Origin: Saprospiraceae bacterium
GTDB taxonomy: Bacteria > Bacteroidota > Bacteroidia > Chitinophagales > Saprospiraceae
Length of the DNA stretch: 64,000 bases
Assembly: GCA_028285545.1 (NCBI GenBank)
Contig: JANQPA010000058.1
Location: forward strand, 62,001 to 126,000
Direction: 5' to 3'
Made by a program: the position numbers and the translations under genes. The notes beneath the pieces were generated by a model, which was not told where the DNA came from, searched no databases, and was given only the letters and a program-made list of their open reading frames with translations. Of the stretch, positions 40,738 to 49,727 are shown piece after piece. Each line of letters begins with the position of its first letter. Position 1 is the stretch's first letter.

Positions 40738-43731
40738 ATGAAAAGGCTCTCACTAGTTCTTATGCTAGCATTCGCTAGCTTCTCAGTACTGGTTGCCCAG
40801 AGGTCAATCTCTGGTACTATTACCGACGAAAGTGGAGATGCACTGATTGGTGCTACCATTTTGGTAAAAGGAACAACTACTGGTGCTGTTACCGACATTG
40901 ACGGTAGCTATTCGTTAGACGTTCCTGCCGGATCTGACGTACTTATTTTTTCCTACACTGGTTATGGTACACAAGAAATCACATTAGGTGCTTCTAATGT
41001 GGTGGACCTACAGATGGCCCCTGATGCTCAGCTTCTAAATGAGGTTGTGGTAACGGGTTATTCTGAAATCGAGCGGAAGAAGTTGATTTCTTCTGTAGCT
41101 GTAGTTGATGATGCAGCGATCGAAAACATACCACTTACCGATGTTAACCAGTTGGTTCAGGGACGTGCTCCTGGTGTTTTCACCACTGCCAACTCCGGTC
41201 AGCCAGGTGCTCAGCAACAAATCCGTATCCGTGGTACGGGATCCATCACAGGTGGTCGTAACCCTCTCTATGTAATTGATGGTATACCCATTGAGCAGGG
41301 TAATTTTGCTCAGGAAGATGGTAGCTACAATCAAACAGATATCCTGGCAAATCTTAACCCAAATGACATTGCCAACATTACCATCCTTAAAGATGCTTCA
41401 GCAACTTCATTGTATGGATCTCGCGGTGCCAATGGTGTGGTATTGATAACCACCAAAAAGGGTAAGGTCGGAAAAACCGAAGTTACGATCAAAGGACAAC
41501 TCGGTACAACTCAGCCGCAAGTTGGAAACTTCAATATGATGAATCCTCAGCAGTGGCTGGATTACGAGCGTACTGTTCTTAGAAACAGTGGCTTGGATGA
41601 AACAGCTGTTTTAGACAGAAGACCTAATTCTTTGTTGGATAACACCAATGACTGGGTAGATGCGGCCTTCCGCGATGGTACCACCTATAATATCGAAGCT
41701 CAGGCTAGAGGTGGTAATGACAAAACCCGCTTCTTCGGTTCTGTTGGATATTTCGACCAGGAAGGTACCCAAATTACTTCTCAGTTTGATCGTGTATCTG
41801 CTCGATTGAATGTAGATCACTTTGCTTCTGACAAACTGGACTTCTCTTTGAATTTTAACTCTACCTATACGCAACAAAACAATGCTGTAAACGGTAACCG
41901 TTTCCAGTCTCCAATGTTGGGTGCATTTATTAATCCTCCAACTCAGGGAGCTGTAAACCCTGCAACAGGTCAACTTTATACTGGTTTGGAATCTGATTGG
42001 GCTTCTATCACAAATGATAACTTCTTGTATTCTTTCCCGATCAATTATACCAATATCAACCAATTCCGTTTGTTGGGTAAATTGGCTATGAACTATAACA
42101 TAACGAAAAATCTGCGTTTCACACAAACTGGGAATGTTGACTGGATTACTATCGAAGAAGCGGATTGGAATGACCCAACCACTAACGATGGTGAGAACCT
42201 AGGAGGTTCGCTCGATAATTCATTCAGAAACGTTAGAACACTTACGACTCAGTCACTGTTGAAATACTTCACTGATTTTGGAGATCACAGTATAAATGTA
42301 TTAGGTGGTTTTGAATATCAGCGTACTCGTAATATAGGTTTCAGAGCTTTTGGTAGTGGATATGCTTCTGGTAGACTTCAGACGCTTAACTCTGCAGCAG
42401 AAGCCAACGGTACACCTGCAGGTTCTGCTACAGCCTATAGTTTTGTTTCTCTTCTTGGACAAGCGAATTATAACTTCAAAGGTAAATATGGTATTCAGGC
42501 AAGTTTCCGTAGGGATGCCTCTTCTCGTTTTGGAGCTAACAACCGCTGGGCATCCTTCTGGTCTGTAGGTGCTTCATGGAATATTTCAGATGAACCTTTC
42601 ATGCAGAATGGATTCTTTGATAATTTGAGATTGAGAGTTAGTTATGGTACCACTGGTAATGCTAACGGTATTGGCAACTTCCCATCTCAGGAGCTTTATG
42701 CATTTGATGTAGCCTATAATAATATTCCTGGTAACAGACCAAGTCAGATTGGTAATCCTGACTTAACTTGGGAGAAGAATCAAAACGGAAACATCGGTGT
42801 TGACTTTGCTATTCTTAATAGCCGTATAGGTGGTACTGTTGAGATATACCGTCGTACTTCCACTGATTTACTATTAAATGTACCGGTTTCTTCAACTTCT
42901 GGTTTTACTTCTGCTACTCGTAACATTGGTGAAATGAAAAATGAAGGACTAGAAATTACTTTATATGGTGCTCCATTTAAAGCTAATACACCTGGTGGAT
43001 TTAACTGGAACGTAGACTTTAATATTTCCTGGAACAGAAACGAAATCACAAGTCTTCCTGATGGAGAAGATATCCTGAATGGTAGCCAGATTTGGAGAGT
43101 GGGTAAGCCTATCCGTTCTCAGTTTTTCCAGGAGTGGGCTGGCGTGAATCCTGCTGACGGTACACCATTATGGAGTGATGGAGAAGGCGGAACAACCGGT
43201 TCTTATAATTCAGCTCCTCGTTTGATCGTTGGTAATGCTGAACCTGATTTTATTGCTGGTTTAACCAACTCATTTACTTTTAAAGGATTTACATTATCTG
43301 CTTTCATATATACTGCTCAAGGACATCAGATCTACAACTCTTCTCGTCGTTTTGTTGAAAGTGATGGGCAGCGTTTTGGATGGAACCACATTGTAGAAGC
43401 GGCCGAAGGTATCTGGACACAACCAGGTGATAATGCCATTCGTCCTCAACCACTACCTGGTGGTAATAGTGCAGCCAATTCAAGATCTAGTCGTTTTATG
43501 GAAGATGCTTCTTTCATTCGTTTGCGTAATTTATCTCTTGGATATTCTCTTCCAAAGTCTATTACAGACCGCTTGAATTTGAGCAGAGTGAATATTTATG
43601 TACAAGGTGTAAACCTTTGGACACAAACGGACTATACAGGATTCGATCCTGAAGCAGATGAAGACGGAGTAGAATTTTTCCGCTATCCTGTAGGTAAGTC
43701 ACTTACCCTGGGATTAGACGTTACCTTCTAA
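40738..43731 (+). CDS. SusC/RagA-family TonB-linked outer-membrane transporter
   Basis: 997 residues with a signal peptide (about 1-20, ...VLVAQ). A carboxypeptidase-regulatory-like domain comes first (RSISGTITDESGDALIGATILVKG, about 21-105). The SusC plug follows, with GRAPGVFTTANSGQPG, IRIRGTGS, NPLYVIDGIP and SATSLYGSRGANGVVLITTKKGK, then a 22-strand beta-barrel. With the SusD protein encoded next it forms an energised outer-membrane pump for oligosaccharides or peptides. No glycoside hydrolase or anti-sigma gene is adjacent, so its substrate is unknown. Confidence 0.96.
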   Translation: MKRLSLVLMLAFASFSVLVAQRSISGTITDESGDALIGATILVKGTTTGAVTDIDGSYSLDVPAGSDVLIFSYTGYGTQEITLGASNVVDLQMAPDAQLLNEVVVTGYSEIERKKLISSVAVVDDAAIENIPLTDVNQLVQGRAPGVFTTANSGQPGAQQQIRIRGTGSITGGRNPLYVIDGIPIEQGNFAQEDGSYNQTDILANLNPNDIANITILKDASATSLYGSRGANGVVLITTKKGKVGKTEVTIKGQLGTTQPQVGNFNMMNPQQWLDYERTVLRNSGLDETAVLDRRPNSLLDNTNDWVDAAFRDGTTYNIEAQARGGNDKTRFFGSVGYFDQEGTQITSQFDRVSARLNVDHFASDKLDFSLNFNSTYTQQNNAVNGNRFQSPMLGAFINPPTQGAVNPATGQLYTGLESDWASITNDNFLYSFPINYTNINQFRLLGKLAMNYNITKNLRFTQTGNVDWITIEEADWNDPTTNDGENLGGSLDNSFRNVRTLTTQSLLKYFTDFGDHSINVLGGFEYQRTRNIGFRAFGSGYASGRLQTLNSAAEANGTPAGSATAYSFVSLLGQANYNFKGKYGIQASFRRDASSRFGANNRWASFWSVGASWNISDEPFMQNGFFDNLRLRVSYGTTGNANGIGNFPSQELYAFDVAYNNIPGNRPSQIGNPDLTWEKNQNGNIGVDFAILNSRIGGTVEIYRRTSTDLLLNVPVSSTSGFTSATRNIGEMKNEGLEITLYGAPFKANTPGGFNWNVDFNISWNRNEITSLPDGEDILNGSQIWRVGKPIRSQFFQEWAGVNPADGTPLWSDGEGGTTGSYNSAPRLIVGNAEPDFIAGLTNSFTFKGFTLSAFIYTAQGHQIYNSSRRFVESDGQRFGWNHIVEAAEGIWTQPGDNAIRPQPLPGGNSAANSRSSRFMEDASFIRLRNLSLGYSLPKSITDRLNLSRVNIYVQGVNLWTQTDYTGFDPEADEDGVEFFRYPVGKSLTLGLDVTF

Positions 43732-43896
43732 TTTGTAGGAGAAAAAAGGTAGAAGAATTAACATCTGCTGGATTGTAGAAATTTAAAATTTCGTATTAAA
43801 ATGAAAAATAAGTTTCCTCATTCTCTACACTATGCTTCTACCAAATTAATGATGATGATTTAATCTTCTTCATTAACGATTAAAACTTAAATAAAA

Positions 43897-45270
43897 ATGA
43901 AAAAATTAAATATATTATTTCTGGCATTTATTGTTTTGTTTGCCTTTTCTTGTGATGAACAATTAGAGCTACAGCCAGAACAATCACTTTCAACGACAGA
44001 TGCACTTGCCGATTTAGCTGGTTTGCAAACTGCACTTTTTGGTGCCTATGATGGTATACAGCAAACCAATTACTACGGTCGTGAGTTTATCGTTATTCCT
44101 GAGTTAGAAGCCGATATGGTTTATCTTACAATTGATAACTCTAACCGTTTCGTACAAAACTATTCTTATCAGCTCACCTCTGATAACGGGGACTTTACCG
44201 GTATGTGGAATGATGCTTATGAGACTATTCTACGTGTAAACAACATCATTAATAATATTGATGATATTGAAGGAGATGCAACCACAAAGAACCAGTTAAA
44301 GGGAGAAGCTTTAGCACTTCGTGCTCTGGCTCACTTTGATTTGGTTCGTTATTTTGCAAAGCCATACACCAATAGTAATCCTACTTCTGATCCTGGTATA
44401 CCCATTATTTTGGAAGCTAAAATCGATGAGCCTGCTCGTAACACTATTGATGAAGTGTACAATCAGGTAATTTCAGACTTGAATGCTGCACGGCCATTAT
44501 TAGCTGATGTTGGATTTGATAGGTTTTCTCCAAACGCTATAGATGCCCTGCTGGGTCGGATTTATCTTTATAAAGGTGATAATGCTATGGCCGTTCAGAA
44601 GGTTGCCGCTGTAATTGGAACTGGTCAATACACATTAGCTGACAATTTTCAGGAGATGTTTGCCGGACCTGGATCCTCTGAAGAAATCTTAACACTAAGA
44701 TTTACCAGTTTGGAAAACCGCGGTTCTGATAACCTGGGTTCCATTTACAACCCACAAGGTTATGGTGATGTTCGTGTTTCTCAAGACCTTATCGATCTTT
44801 ATGAAACAACTGATCAAAGAGCAGCTGATATCTATATGCATGCTGATGGCGAAATGTATCAAAGCAAGTTCTTTGAGCAAGATGGTATCAATGGTTTACA
44901 GAGTCCTAAGCTTTTGCGATTGGGTGAGATGCACCTGATCCGTGCAGAGGCTAACTTCAAGTTAGGTAATACTACTGATGCCTTAGATGAAATTAATGCA
45001 CTACGAGCAGCAAGAAGTGCTTCTGAGCTTACAGAGGTAACTTTGGATGTAATTTTGGATGAGCGCGCCAGAGAATTGGCCTTTGAAGGTCACCGTTCTT
45101 TTGACTTGTTCAGAAATAATGTGACCATGGTTCGTGACCAGTGTAATACAGGTATAGAATTAAATGGTCCTTGTAGTATTGATCCTAGCAATCCATTAGC
45201 TGTACATCCAATTCCTCAAAGAGAACTTGATGTGAATCAAAATATGACTCAGAATCCTGGGTACAACTAG
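43897..45270 (+). CDS. SusD/RagB-family nutrient-binding lipoprotein
   Basis: 457 residues. FAFSCDEQLELQPEQSLST holds the lipobox Cys (about 19) and the typical SusD N-terminus. TPR-like helices follow (LRALAHFDLVRYFAKPY, DALLGRIYLYKGDNAMA), and the C-terminus has RARELAFEGHRSFDLFRNN and HPIPQRELDVNQNMTQNPGY. It lies 165 bp after susC in the same direction; together they form the lid and barrel of one outer-membrane uptake complex. A strong terminator follows. Confidence 0.96.
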   Translation: MKKLNILFLAFIVLFAFSCDEQLELQPEQSLSTTDALADLAGLQTALFGAYDGIQQTNYYGREFIVIPELEADMVYLTIDNSNRFVQNYSYQLTSDNGDFTGMWNDAYETILRVNNIINNIDDIEGDATTKNQLKGEALALRALAHFDLVRYFAKPYTNSNPTSDPGIPIILEAKIDEPARNTIDEVYNQVISDLNAARPLLADVGFDRFSPNAIDALLGRIYLYKGDNAMAVQKVAAVIGTGQYTLADNFQEMFAGPGSSEEILTLRFTSLENRGSDNLGSIYNPQGYGDVRVSQDLIDLYETTDQRAADIYMHADGEMYQSKFFEQDGINGLQSPKLLRLGEMHLIRAEANFKLGNTTDALDEINALRAARSASELTEVTLDVILDERARELAFEGHRSFDLFRNNVTMVRDQCNTGIELNGPCSIDPSNPLAVHPIPQRELDVNQNMTQNPGYN

Positions 45271-45291
45271 GATACAGGTTTAAGGATAATA

Positions 45292-45328
45292 AAAAAAGCC
45301 TCTTCCGCTGTGCGGAAGAGGCTTTTTT
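45292..45328. terminator. Bidirectional intrinsic terminator
   Basis: A 17-bp stem (AAAAAAGCCTCTTCCGC with its complement) around a TGT loop, giving a U-run on both strands. It separates the convergent susD and OmpA-family genes. Confidence 0.92.
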
Positions 45329-45344
45329 ATTTAAATCTATCTAA

Positions 45345-46814
45345 TTAATATCCATCATCTTCATTGCCGTTGCCATCCAAATTAAAGGATGGAGGATCTT
45401 GCTCAACATCTTCTGGTGAAGCAACTCTAAACTCTACTCTTCGATTCATATAGCTGGCAGTGGAAGGAACTAGAGCTTCTCCCTGTCCAGCCCACATCAA
45501 AACCAACTGACCTCTTGAAACGCCGTGATTATTTACAAGGTGATCAATAACGGCTAATGCTCTGTTGTAAGAAAGTTCATTATTAGTAGATTCATCACCT
45601 GTTTGATCAGTATGGCCGATAACGGCAATTCTCAAATTAGGCGTTCCTTTAATAACTCTGGCAATACTAGCCAAAGCACCATAATCAGAATATTTTACCA
45701 CATCAGAAGCAGAAGCAAAATGAACCATTGGTAAAAATAGATCAGTCATATTAACACCGCCCGTCACATTGGTTGTATTTGAAGAGTTAGTGACCGGTGC
45801 TTCAAATCTATTTAAGGCTTCGTCAATCAATTCACGAACACGATCCTCGGTAACCCCACCGCTAACAATCGGATTTTCAACAACTCCCTGGTTATTGATA
45901 CGCTCGCCTGGGCGAGGAGTGTAATAAGGCTCCATATCCTGATGATCAGGCACTCCATCACGGTCGCTATCCAATGTACGGCCCTTGGTATCTACGATTG
46001 CGTCAGGGGCAGTATCTGGCTCTTGATCCAAAACATCAATTACACCATCATCATCTGAATCTGAAATGGCTAAATCAGCACGACTATTGGCTTTTTTACT
46101 AATATCGGCCAAAGCAATTTCAAAAGGATTAACCCAATACAAAGGTTCAGATTTATTAGCGCCCCCTATATTGAAGTTAATTCTTAGGTTAGTATAATTA
46201 AATGAATCACCAAAAGCTGATCTTTCACCTCCTGAACGAGTTGATCCATCCAGTAAATCTGCTCTATTACCTAATACTAAGGAAGTAGAATGCTCTATTC
46301 CAATGTTTATTTTTTTGCTTAGTCGGAAGGCAATTCCAGCACCTGCTGTAGCGTGAGGAGAGGTTTCGCTCTTTAAATTCCCCATACGATTCTCTTCATT
46401 TGAAAAGGAAACCTCCGTACTATTGATACCAACTCCCCCCATGAAATAAATATTGGTTTTACGGATTGGCCGGTCAAAACGCATGTTGTTCAAGGTAAGT
46501 ATACCTAACAAGGTCCCGGATATCCAGGTATTTTCAAAACTTCTTGGCGGAGTGGTTAATCGATTGCCTTTGGCCATAGCATAAAGCCCATCAAGACGAA
46601 CAGAGAATATGTGGTCCAAGGGTAATCGGATGTGTATACCACCACCATATCCTATTTCTGGTGTTACTTCCCCACCAACAAAGGGTACCCCACCATGTAT
46701 GCCTATCTCAAACTGGCTTTTTGTGGTTCTTGAGGAGGTGTTGGATTTTTCATCTTGGGCTTGGCACCAAACTAATCCTACCAGGAAAGTTCCTAAAAGT
46801 AATATTTTCTTCAT
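45345..46814 (-). CDS. OmpA-family outer-membrane protein
   Basis: 489 residues from the ATG at 46814, which begins a signal peptide (MKKILLLGTFLVGLVWCQAQ); an upstream in-frame start at 46901 would bury it. A predicted beta-barrel domain spans about 30-250. Thrombospondin-type-3 calcium-binding repeats follow (DSDDDGVIDVLDQEPD and DSDRDGVPDHQDMEPY). The OmpA peptidoglycan-binding domain closes it (about 360-470; VIGHTDQTGDESTNNELSYNRALAV and NRRVEFRV). It probably links the outer membrane to the cell wall. Confidence 0.92.
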   Translation of the reverse strand: MKKILLLGTFLVGLVWCQAQDEKSNTSSRTTKSQFEIGIHGGVPFVGGEVTPEIGYGGGIHIRLPLDHIFSVRLDGLYAMAKGNRLTTPPRSFENTWISGTLLGILTLNNMRFDRPIRKTNIYFMGGVGINSTEVSFSNEENRMGNLKSETSPHATAGAGIAFRLSKKINIGIEHSTSLVLGNRADLLDGSTRSGGERSAFGDSFNYTNLRINFNIGGANKSEPLYWVNPFEIALADISKKANSRADLAISDSDDDGVIDVLDQEPDTAPDAIVDTKGRTLDSDRDGVPDHQDMEPYYTPRPGERINNQGVVENPIVSGGVTEDRVRELIDEALNRFEAPVTNSSNTTNVTGGVNMTDLFLPMVHFASASDVVKYSDYGALASIARVIKGTPNLRIAVIGHTDQTGDESTNNELSYNRALAVIDHLVNNHGVSRGQLVLMWAGQGEALVPSTASYMNRRVEFRVASPEDVEQDPPSFNLDGNGNEDDGY

Positions 46815-47167
46815 AGTAAAAAATTTAACTACGGGATTATGAAAAATGTAAATGTATAATTCGGTATATGTTCCTATGGGATATAGCAACATACCTGGCA
46901 ATTCTGTTTTATACGGGAGAAAGATGGATTTGGGTTGTTTTTTTTAAAAAAAATTTCAAAATTAACACCCTTTTTGTCGTCTGAGATTGATGAGAAATGT
47001 TATTTAGCGAAGAGAAAAAACAAAAAAACAACTATTAAATATAGCCTTATTTGAATAAAGCTGATTATTAATCATATATACATTAAAATCCTCGATGAAG
47101 CAAATTTATTGTTTATTTTGCAGCAAACAAAATGCTTTTTAAAAGATTTGTCTAAAGAATACGAAAT
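46815..47167. other. 353-bp divergent promoter region
   Basis: No gene is seen between the divergent OmpA-family and arginase-like genes. On the minus strand TAATTTTG (46964-46957) is a perfect -7 element about 143 bp before the OmpA-family start, without a clear -33 element. An (T)8(A)8 palindrome lies at about 46938-46953. Confidence 0.4.
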
Positions 47168-48265
47168 ATGTTGGAAAATTGGTTAAAACCAACAAGTTTA
47201 GATAGGCCCGATAAGCCATATCTCCCTTTTCAATTAGGTAGCAAGATTATTAAGTTTGATAAAAAAATCCCCAAATTAAAGGATGCCCAGGTCGCCCTCC
47301 TAGGAGTTGGCAAAGCTTCAGACACCGTTCGGCAATCTTTATATAAATTAAGTTATTCATTTTCGGAATTGAATATTGTAGATCTGGGTAATTTTAGAAA
47401 GAATACCGTAGACTTTATGATTCCTGCCATTGAAGAACTACTAAAAAGTAATATTATCCCTGTTCTAATAGCTGATTTTCCCTTTTTATCTAATTCCAGC
47501 TACAAAGCATTTAATCGAATTCTGCATCATGTTAGTTTAATGGTAGTGGATCGGCAGGTAAATATTCCTGAGGCAAAGAATCCTGATCCACAAAATTATC
47601 TGGAGGAAATTCTCCTGCAACAAGGACAAAGACCTTTTCATTTGTCTTTAATTGGCTGCCAGGCTCATATTACTGACCCTTCCTTATTTTCCTATCTCCA
47701 GTCCTCTAATTTCGACTACCTTCGCCTTGGCAGGGCAAAAGCTAATGTAGAAGAATTGGAACCAATGATCAGAGACGGAGATTTAATGACTTTCAATTTG
47801 TCATCTGTAGCAGGAATAATAGCACCAGAACAATCCGATCCTTTACCTAGTGGATTTTCCCTAGATGAATCCTGTATGATCTGCCGTTACGCCGGAATGA
47901 GTGATAAACTTAAAGCCTTTAATGTAATAGGTATGAACAGTAAATTAAAATCACATGGGCTTACTGCGCAAACAGTAGCGCAGCTTATCTGGTATTTTCT
48001 AGATGGGGTGAATAATCGGAAAAAAGATTTCCCGGTATCTATGGATGGCCTTGTGGAATATATTGTTGATCTAAAGGGGCACGATTATCAACTTACTTTT
48101 TGGAAGAGCAGCAGGAGTGGACGTTGGTGGATGCAGATTCCCTTTAAAAGAGGCAAATCAATCCAAAGACATCGCTTAGTGAGTTGTTCATATAATGATT
48201 ATAAGGAGGCAAGTAACGGAGAGTTACCGGAAAGGCTATTACATGCTTTGAGAAAATACAGTTGA
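47168..48265 (+). CDS. Degenerate arginase/formimidoylglutamase-family protein
   Basis: 365 residues with the arginase-fold order of strands (VALLGVGKAS, IIPVLIADFPFL, HVSLMVVDRQVNI, FHLSLIGCQ, FDYLRLGRA, LMTFNLSSVAGIIAP). The metal-binding motifs are lost: GG.H reads ADFPFL, DAHxD reads DRQVNI, and SxDxDxxDP reads FNLSSVAG. An arginase-type hydrolase therefore cannot work in the usual way. It neighbours murF and gldJ, a linkage I recall for 'formimidoylglutamase' genes in other Bacteroidota. A non-enzymatic or structural role in cell envelope or gliding/T9SS function is possible. Confidence 0.75.
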   Translation: MLENWLKPTSLDRPDKPYLPFQLGSKIIKFDKKIPKLKDAQVALLGVGKASDTVRQSLYKLSYSFSELNIVDLGNFRKNTVDFMIPAIEELLKSNIIPVLIADFPFLSNSSYKAFNRILHHVSLMVVDRQVNIPEAKNPDPQNYLEEILLQQGQRPFHLSLIGCQAHITDPSLFSYLQSSNFDYLRLGRAKANVEELEPMIRDGDLMTFNLSSVAGIIAPEQSDPLPSGFSLDESCMICRYAGMSDKLKAFNVIGMNSKLKSHGLTAQTVAQLIWYFLDGVNNRKKDFPVSMDGLVEYIVDLKGHDYQLTFWKSSRSGRWWMQIPFKRGKSIQRHRLVSCSYNDYKEASNGELPERLLHALRKYS

Positions 48266-48268
48266 ATT

Positions 48269-48314
48269 GATTAAAGATAATTTGCCGCCTTCTGGCGGCA
48301 AATTATCTTTAATC
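48269..48314. terminator. Bidirectional terminator, 21-bp perfect stem
   Basis: Arms 48269-48289 and 48294-48314 are exact complements with a TTCT loop and GCCGCC/GGCGGC core. It sits between the convergent arginase-like and murF genes and contains the murF stop codon. Confidence 0.85.
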
Positions 48315-49625
48315 ATCTAATAATACTTTTTCCAATTTTATCCCTCTAGATCCCTTGATCAATATCAAAGTATCTTCTATTTTCTCTAGGTCCCAGCCAT
48401 TTTTCAGTTCATCTACATTTTGGAAAATGAACTCATTGTCTGCATTTATTTTTGCAAATTCCTGGCCAACCAGAATGATCTGATTTAAGTTTTTAGTTTT
48501 GGCCAATTCAAAAATAGCGGTGTGTTCTTCAGTAGAATATTCTCCTAGTTCCAGCATATCTCCTAAAATGGCTATCTTTCTTTCACTGCCCATGCGTTCC
48601 AAATTATTTAATGCCTCCTTCATACTACTTGGATTAGCGTTATAGGCATCGAGGATGATGGTATTCGTTCCTAATTTTAAGATCTGGGAGCGATTGTTTT
48701 GGGGAAGATATTCTTCTATAGCTTCAATTATCAAGGAAGATTCTACTTCAAAAAATAGTCCAATGGCGATGGCAGTACTGATATTGTTGAAATTATATTC
48801 CCCTGCCAGTTGAGAATGAGCAGTCCATTTTTTTTGATTTTTATCTGTAAAAACCACATTAACAAAAGGTGCAGAAGAAAGTAGTTGAACTCCATAGTCG
48901 TTTTTATTAAAAAAAGATTCGTTCGATGCCTTCTGATAAGTCACCTGTTGTTTAACTTTTGTGGAAAGAGATTCCAAAAAGCGTTCGCTTTTATTAACAA
49001 AGGCGATTCCATTATTTTCCGCTAAAGAATCATAAAGTTCTGATTTGCCTTTTTTCACTCCTTCCAAGCCTCCAAAACCTTCCAGGTGGGCCTTCCCAAT
49101 ATTGGTAATTAATCCATGAGTGGGTTGAGAGATGCTACATAAAAAGGCAATTTCTTTTACATGATTAGCCCCCATTTCAATCACTGCCATTTCAGCAGCG
49201 CCTGGAATCGAAAGGATGGTCAGCGGCACTCCTATATGGTTATTATAATTCCCCTGAGTAAAGTAGGTATCATACTTTTTGCTTAATACCCGGCTTATCA
49301 ATTCTTTGGTGGTTGTTTTGCCATTACTGCCGGTTATTCCCACAAAAGGAATTGCAAATTGCTGCCGATGAAATCTAGCCAAATCCTGTAAGGTCAGCAA
49401 ACTGTCTTGGACGAGCAGCATTCTGGAATCATTTTGGGCAAGTTTCGGGTCATCTACTATAGCATAAGCAGCTCCTTCTTCTAAGGCTTTTTGAGCAAAT
49501 TGGTTTCCATCAAAGGAATCACCTTTAAGAGCGAAGAACAGACCGTTTTTTTTGACCTTTCTAGAATCCGTAAAAACATCAGGATGTGCCTGGTAGATAG
49601 AGTATAAAGATTCAATATCCAGCAT
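48309..49625 (-). CDS. murF: UDP-N-acetylmuramoyl-tripeptide--D-alanyl-D-alanine ligase
   Basis: 438 residues from the ATG at 49625. An upstream in-frame start (49691) would lie inside the terminator hairpin after gldJ. The Mur-ligase order is N-terminal UDP-binding domain (DSRKVKKNGLFFALKG), ATP-binding loop GITGSNGKTTTKE (about 96-108), then NIGKAHLEGFG, and NNRSQILKLGTNTIILDAYNANPSSM, and the C-terminal domain. It adds D-Ala-D-Ala to the UDP-MurNAc-tripeptide in peptidoglycan synthesis. Linkage to gldJ is common in Bacteroidota. Confidence 0.95.
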   Translation of the reverse strand: MLDIESLYSIYQAHPDVFTDSRKVKKNGLFFALKGDSFDGNQFAQKALEEGAAYAIVDDPKLAQNDSRMLLVQDSLLTLQDLARFHRQQFAIPFVGITGSNGKTTTKELISRVLSKKYDTYFTQGNYNNHIGVPLTILSIPGAAEMAVIEMGANHVKEIAFLCSISQPTHGLITNIGKAHLEGFGGLEGVKKGKSELYDSLAENNGIAFVNKSERFLESLSTKVKQQVTYQKASNESFFNKNDYGVQLLSSAPFVNVVFTDKNQKKWTAHSQLAGEYNFNNISTAIAIGLFFEVESSLIIEAIEEYLPQNNRSQILKLGTNTIILDAYNANPSSMKEALNNLERMGSERKIAILGDMLELGEYSTEEHTAIFELAKTKNLNQIILVGQEFAKINADNEFIFQNVDELKNGWDLEKIEDTLILIKGSRGIKLEKVLLDD

Positions 49626-49656
49626 GATAGTTACATTAATGGCGGCAATAATAAAA

Positions 49657-49700
49657 AACAAAGCGGTGAAAGCCAAATATTCTGCTTTCACCGCTTTGTT
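49657..49700 (-). terminator. Hairpin between gldJ and murF
   Basis: A 17-bp perfect stem (49657-49673 with 49684-49700) and 10-nt loop, with A/T-rich ends, follows the gldJ stop codon by 28 bases. It supports the shorter murF start. Confidence 0.75.
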
Positions 49701-49727
49701 CTGTGATGCTATATCATCATATTAATA

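Noticed and set aside
41611-42126. 171-codon open frame opposite susC
   Set aside because: Antisense to a conserved SusC barrel; no signal, motif or promoter supports it.
49626-49691. Longer MurF with a hydrophobic N-terminus
   Set aside because: The extension overlaps the terminator hairpin after gldJ and is unlike other MurF proteins.
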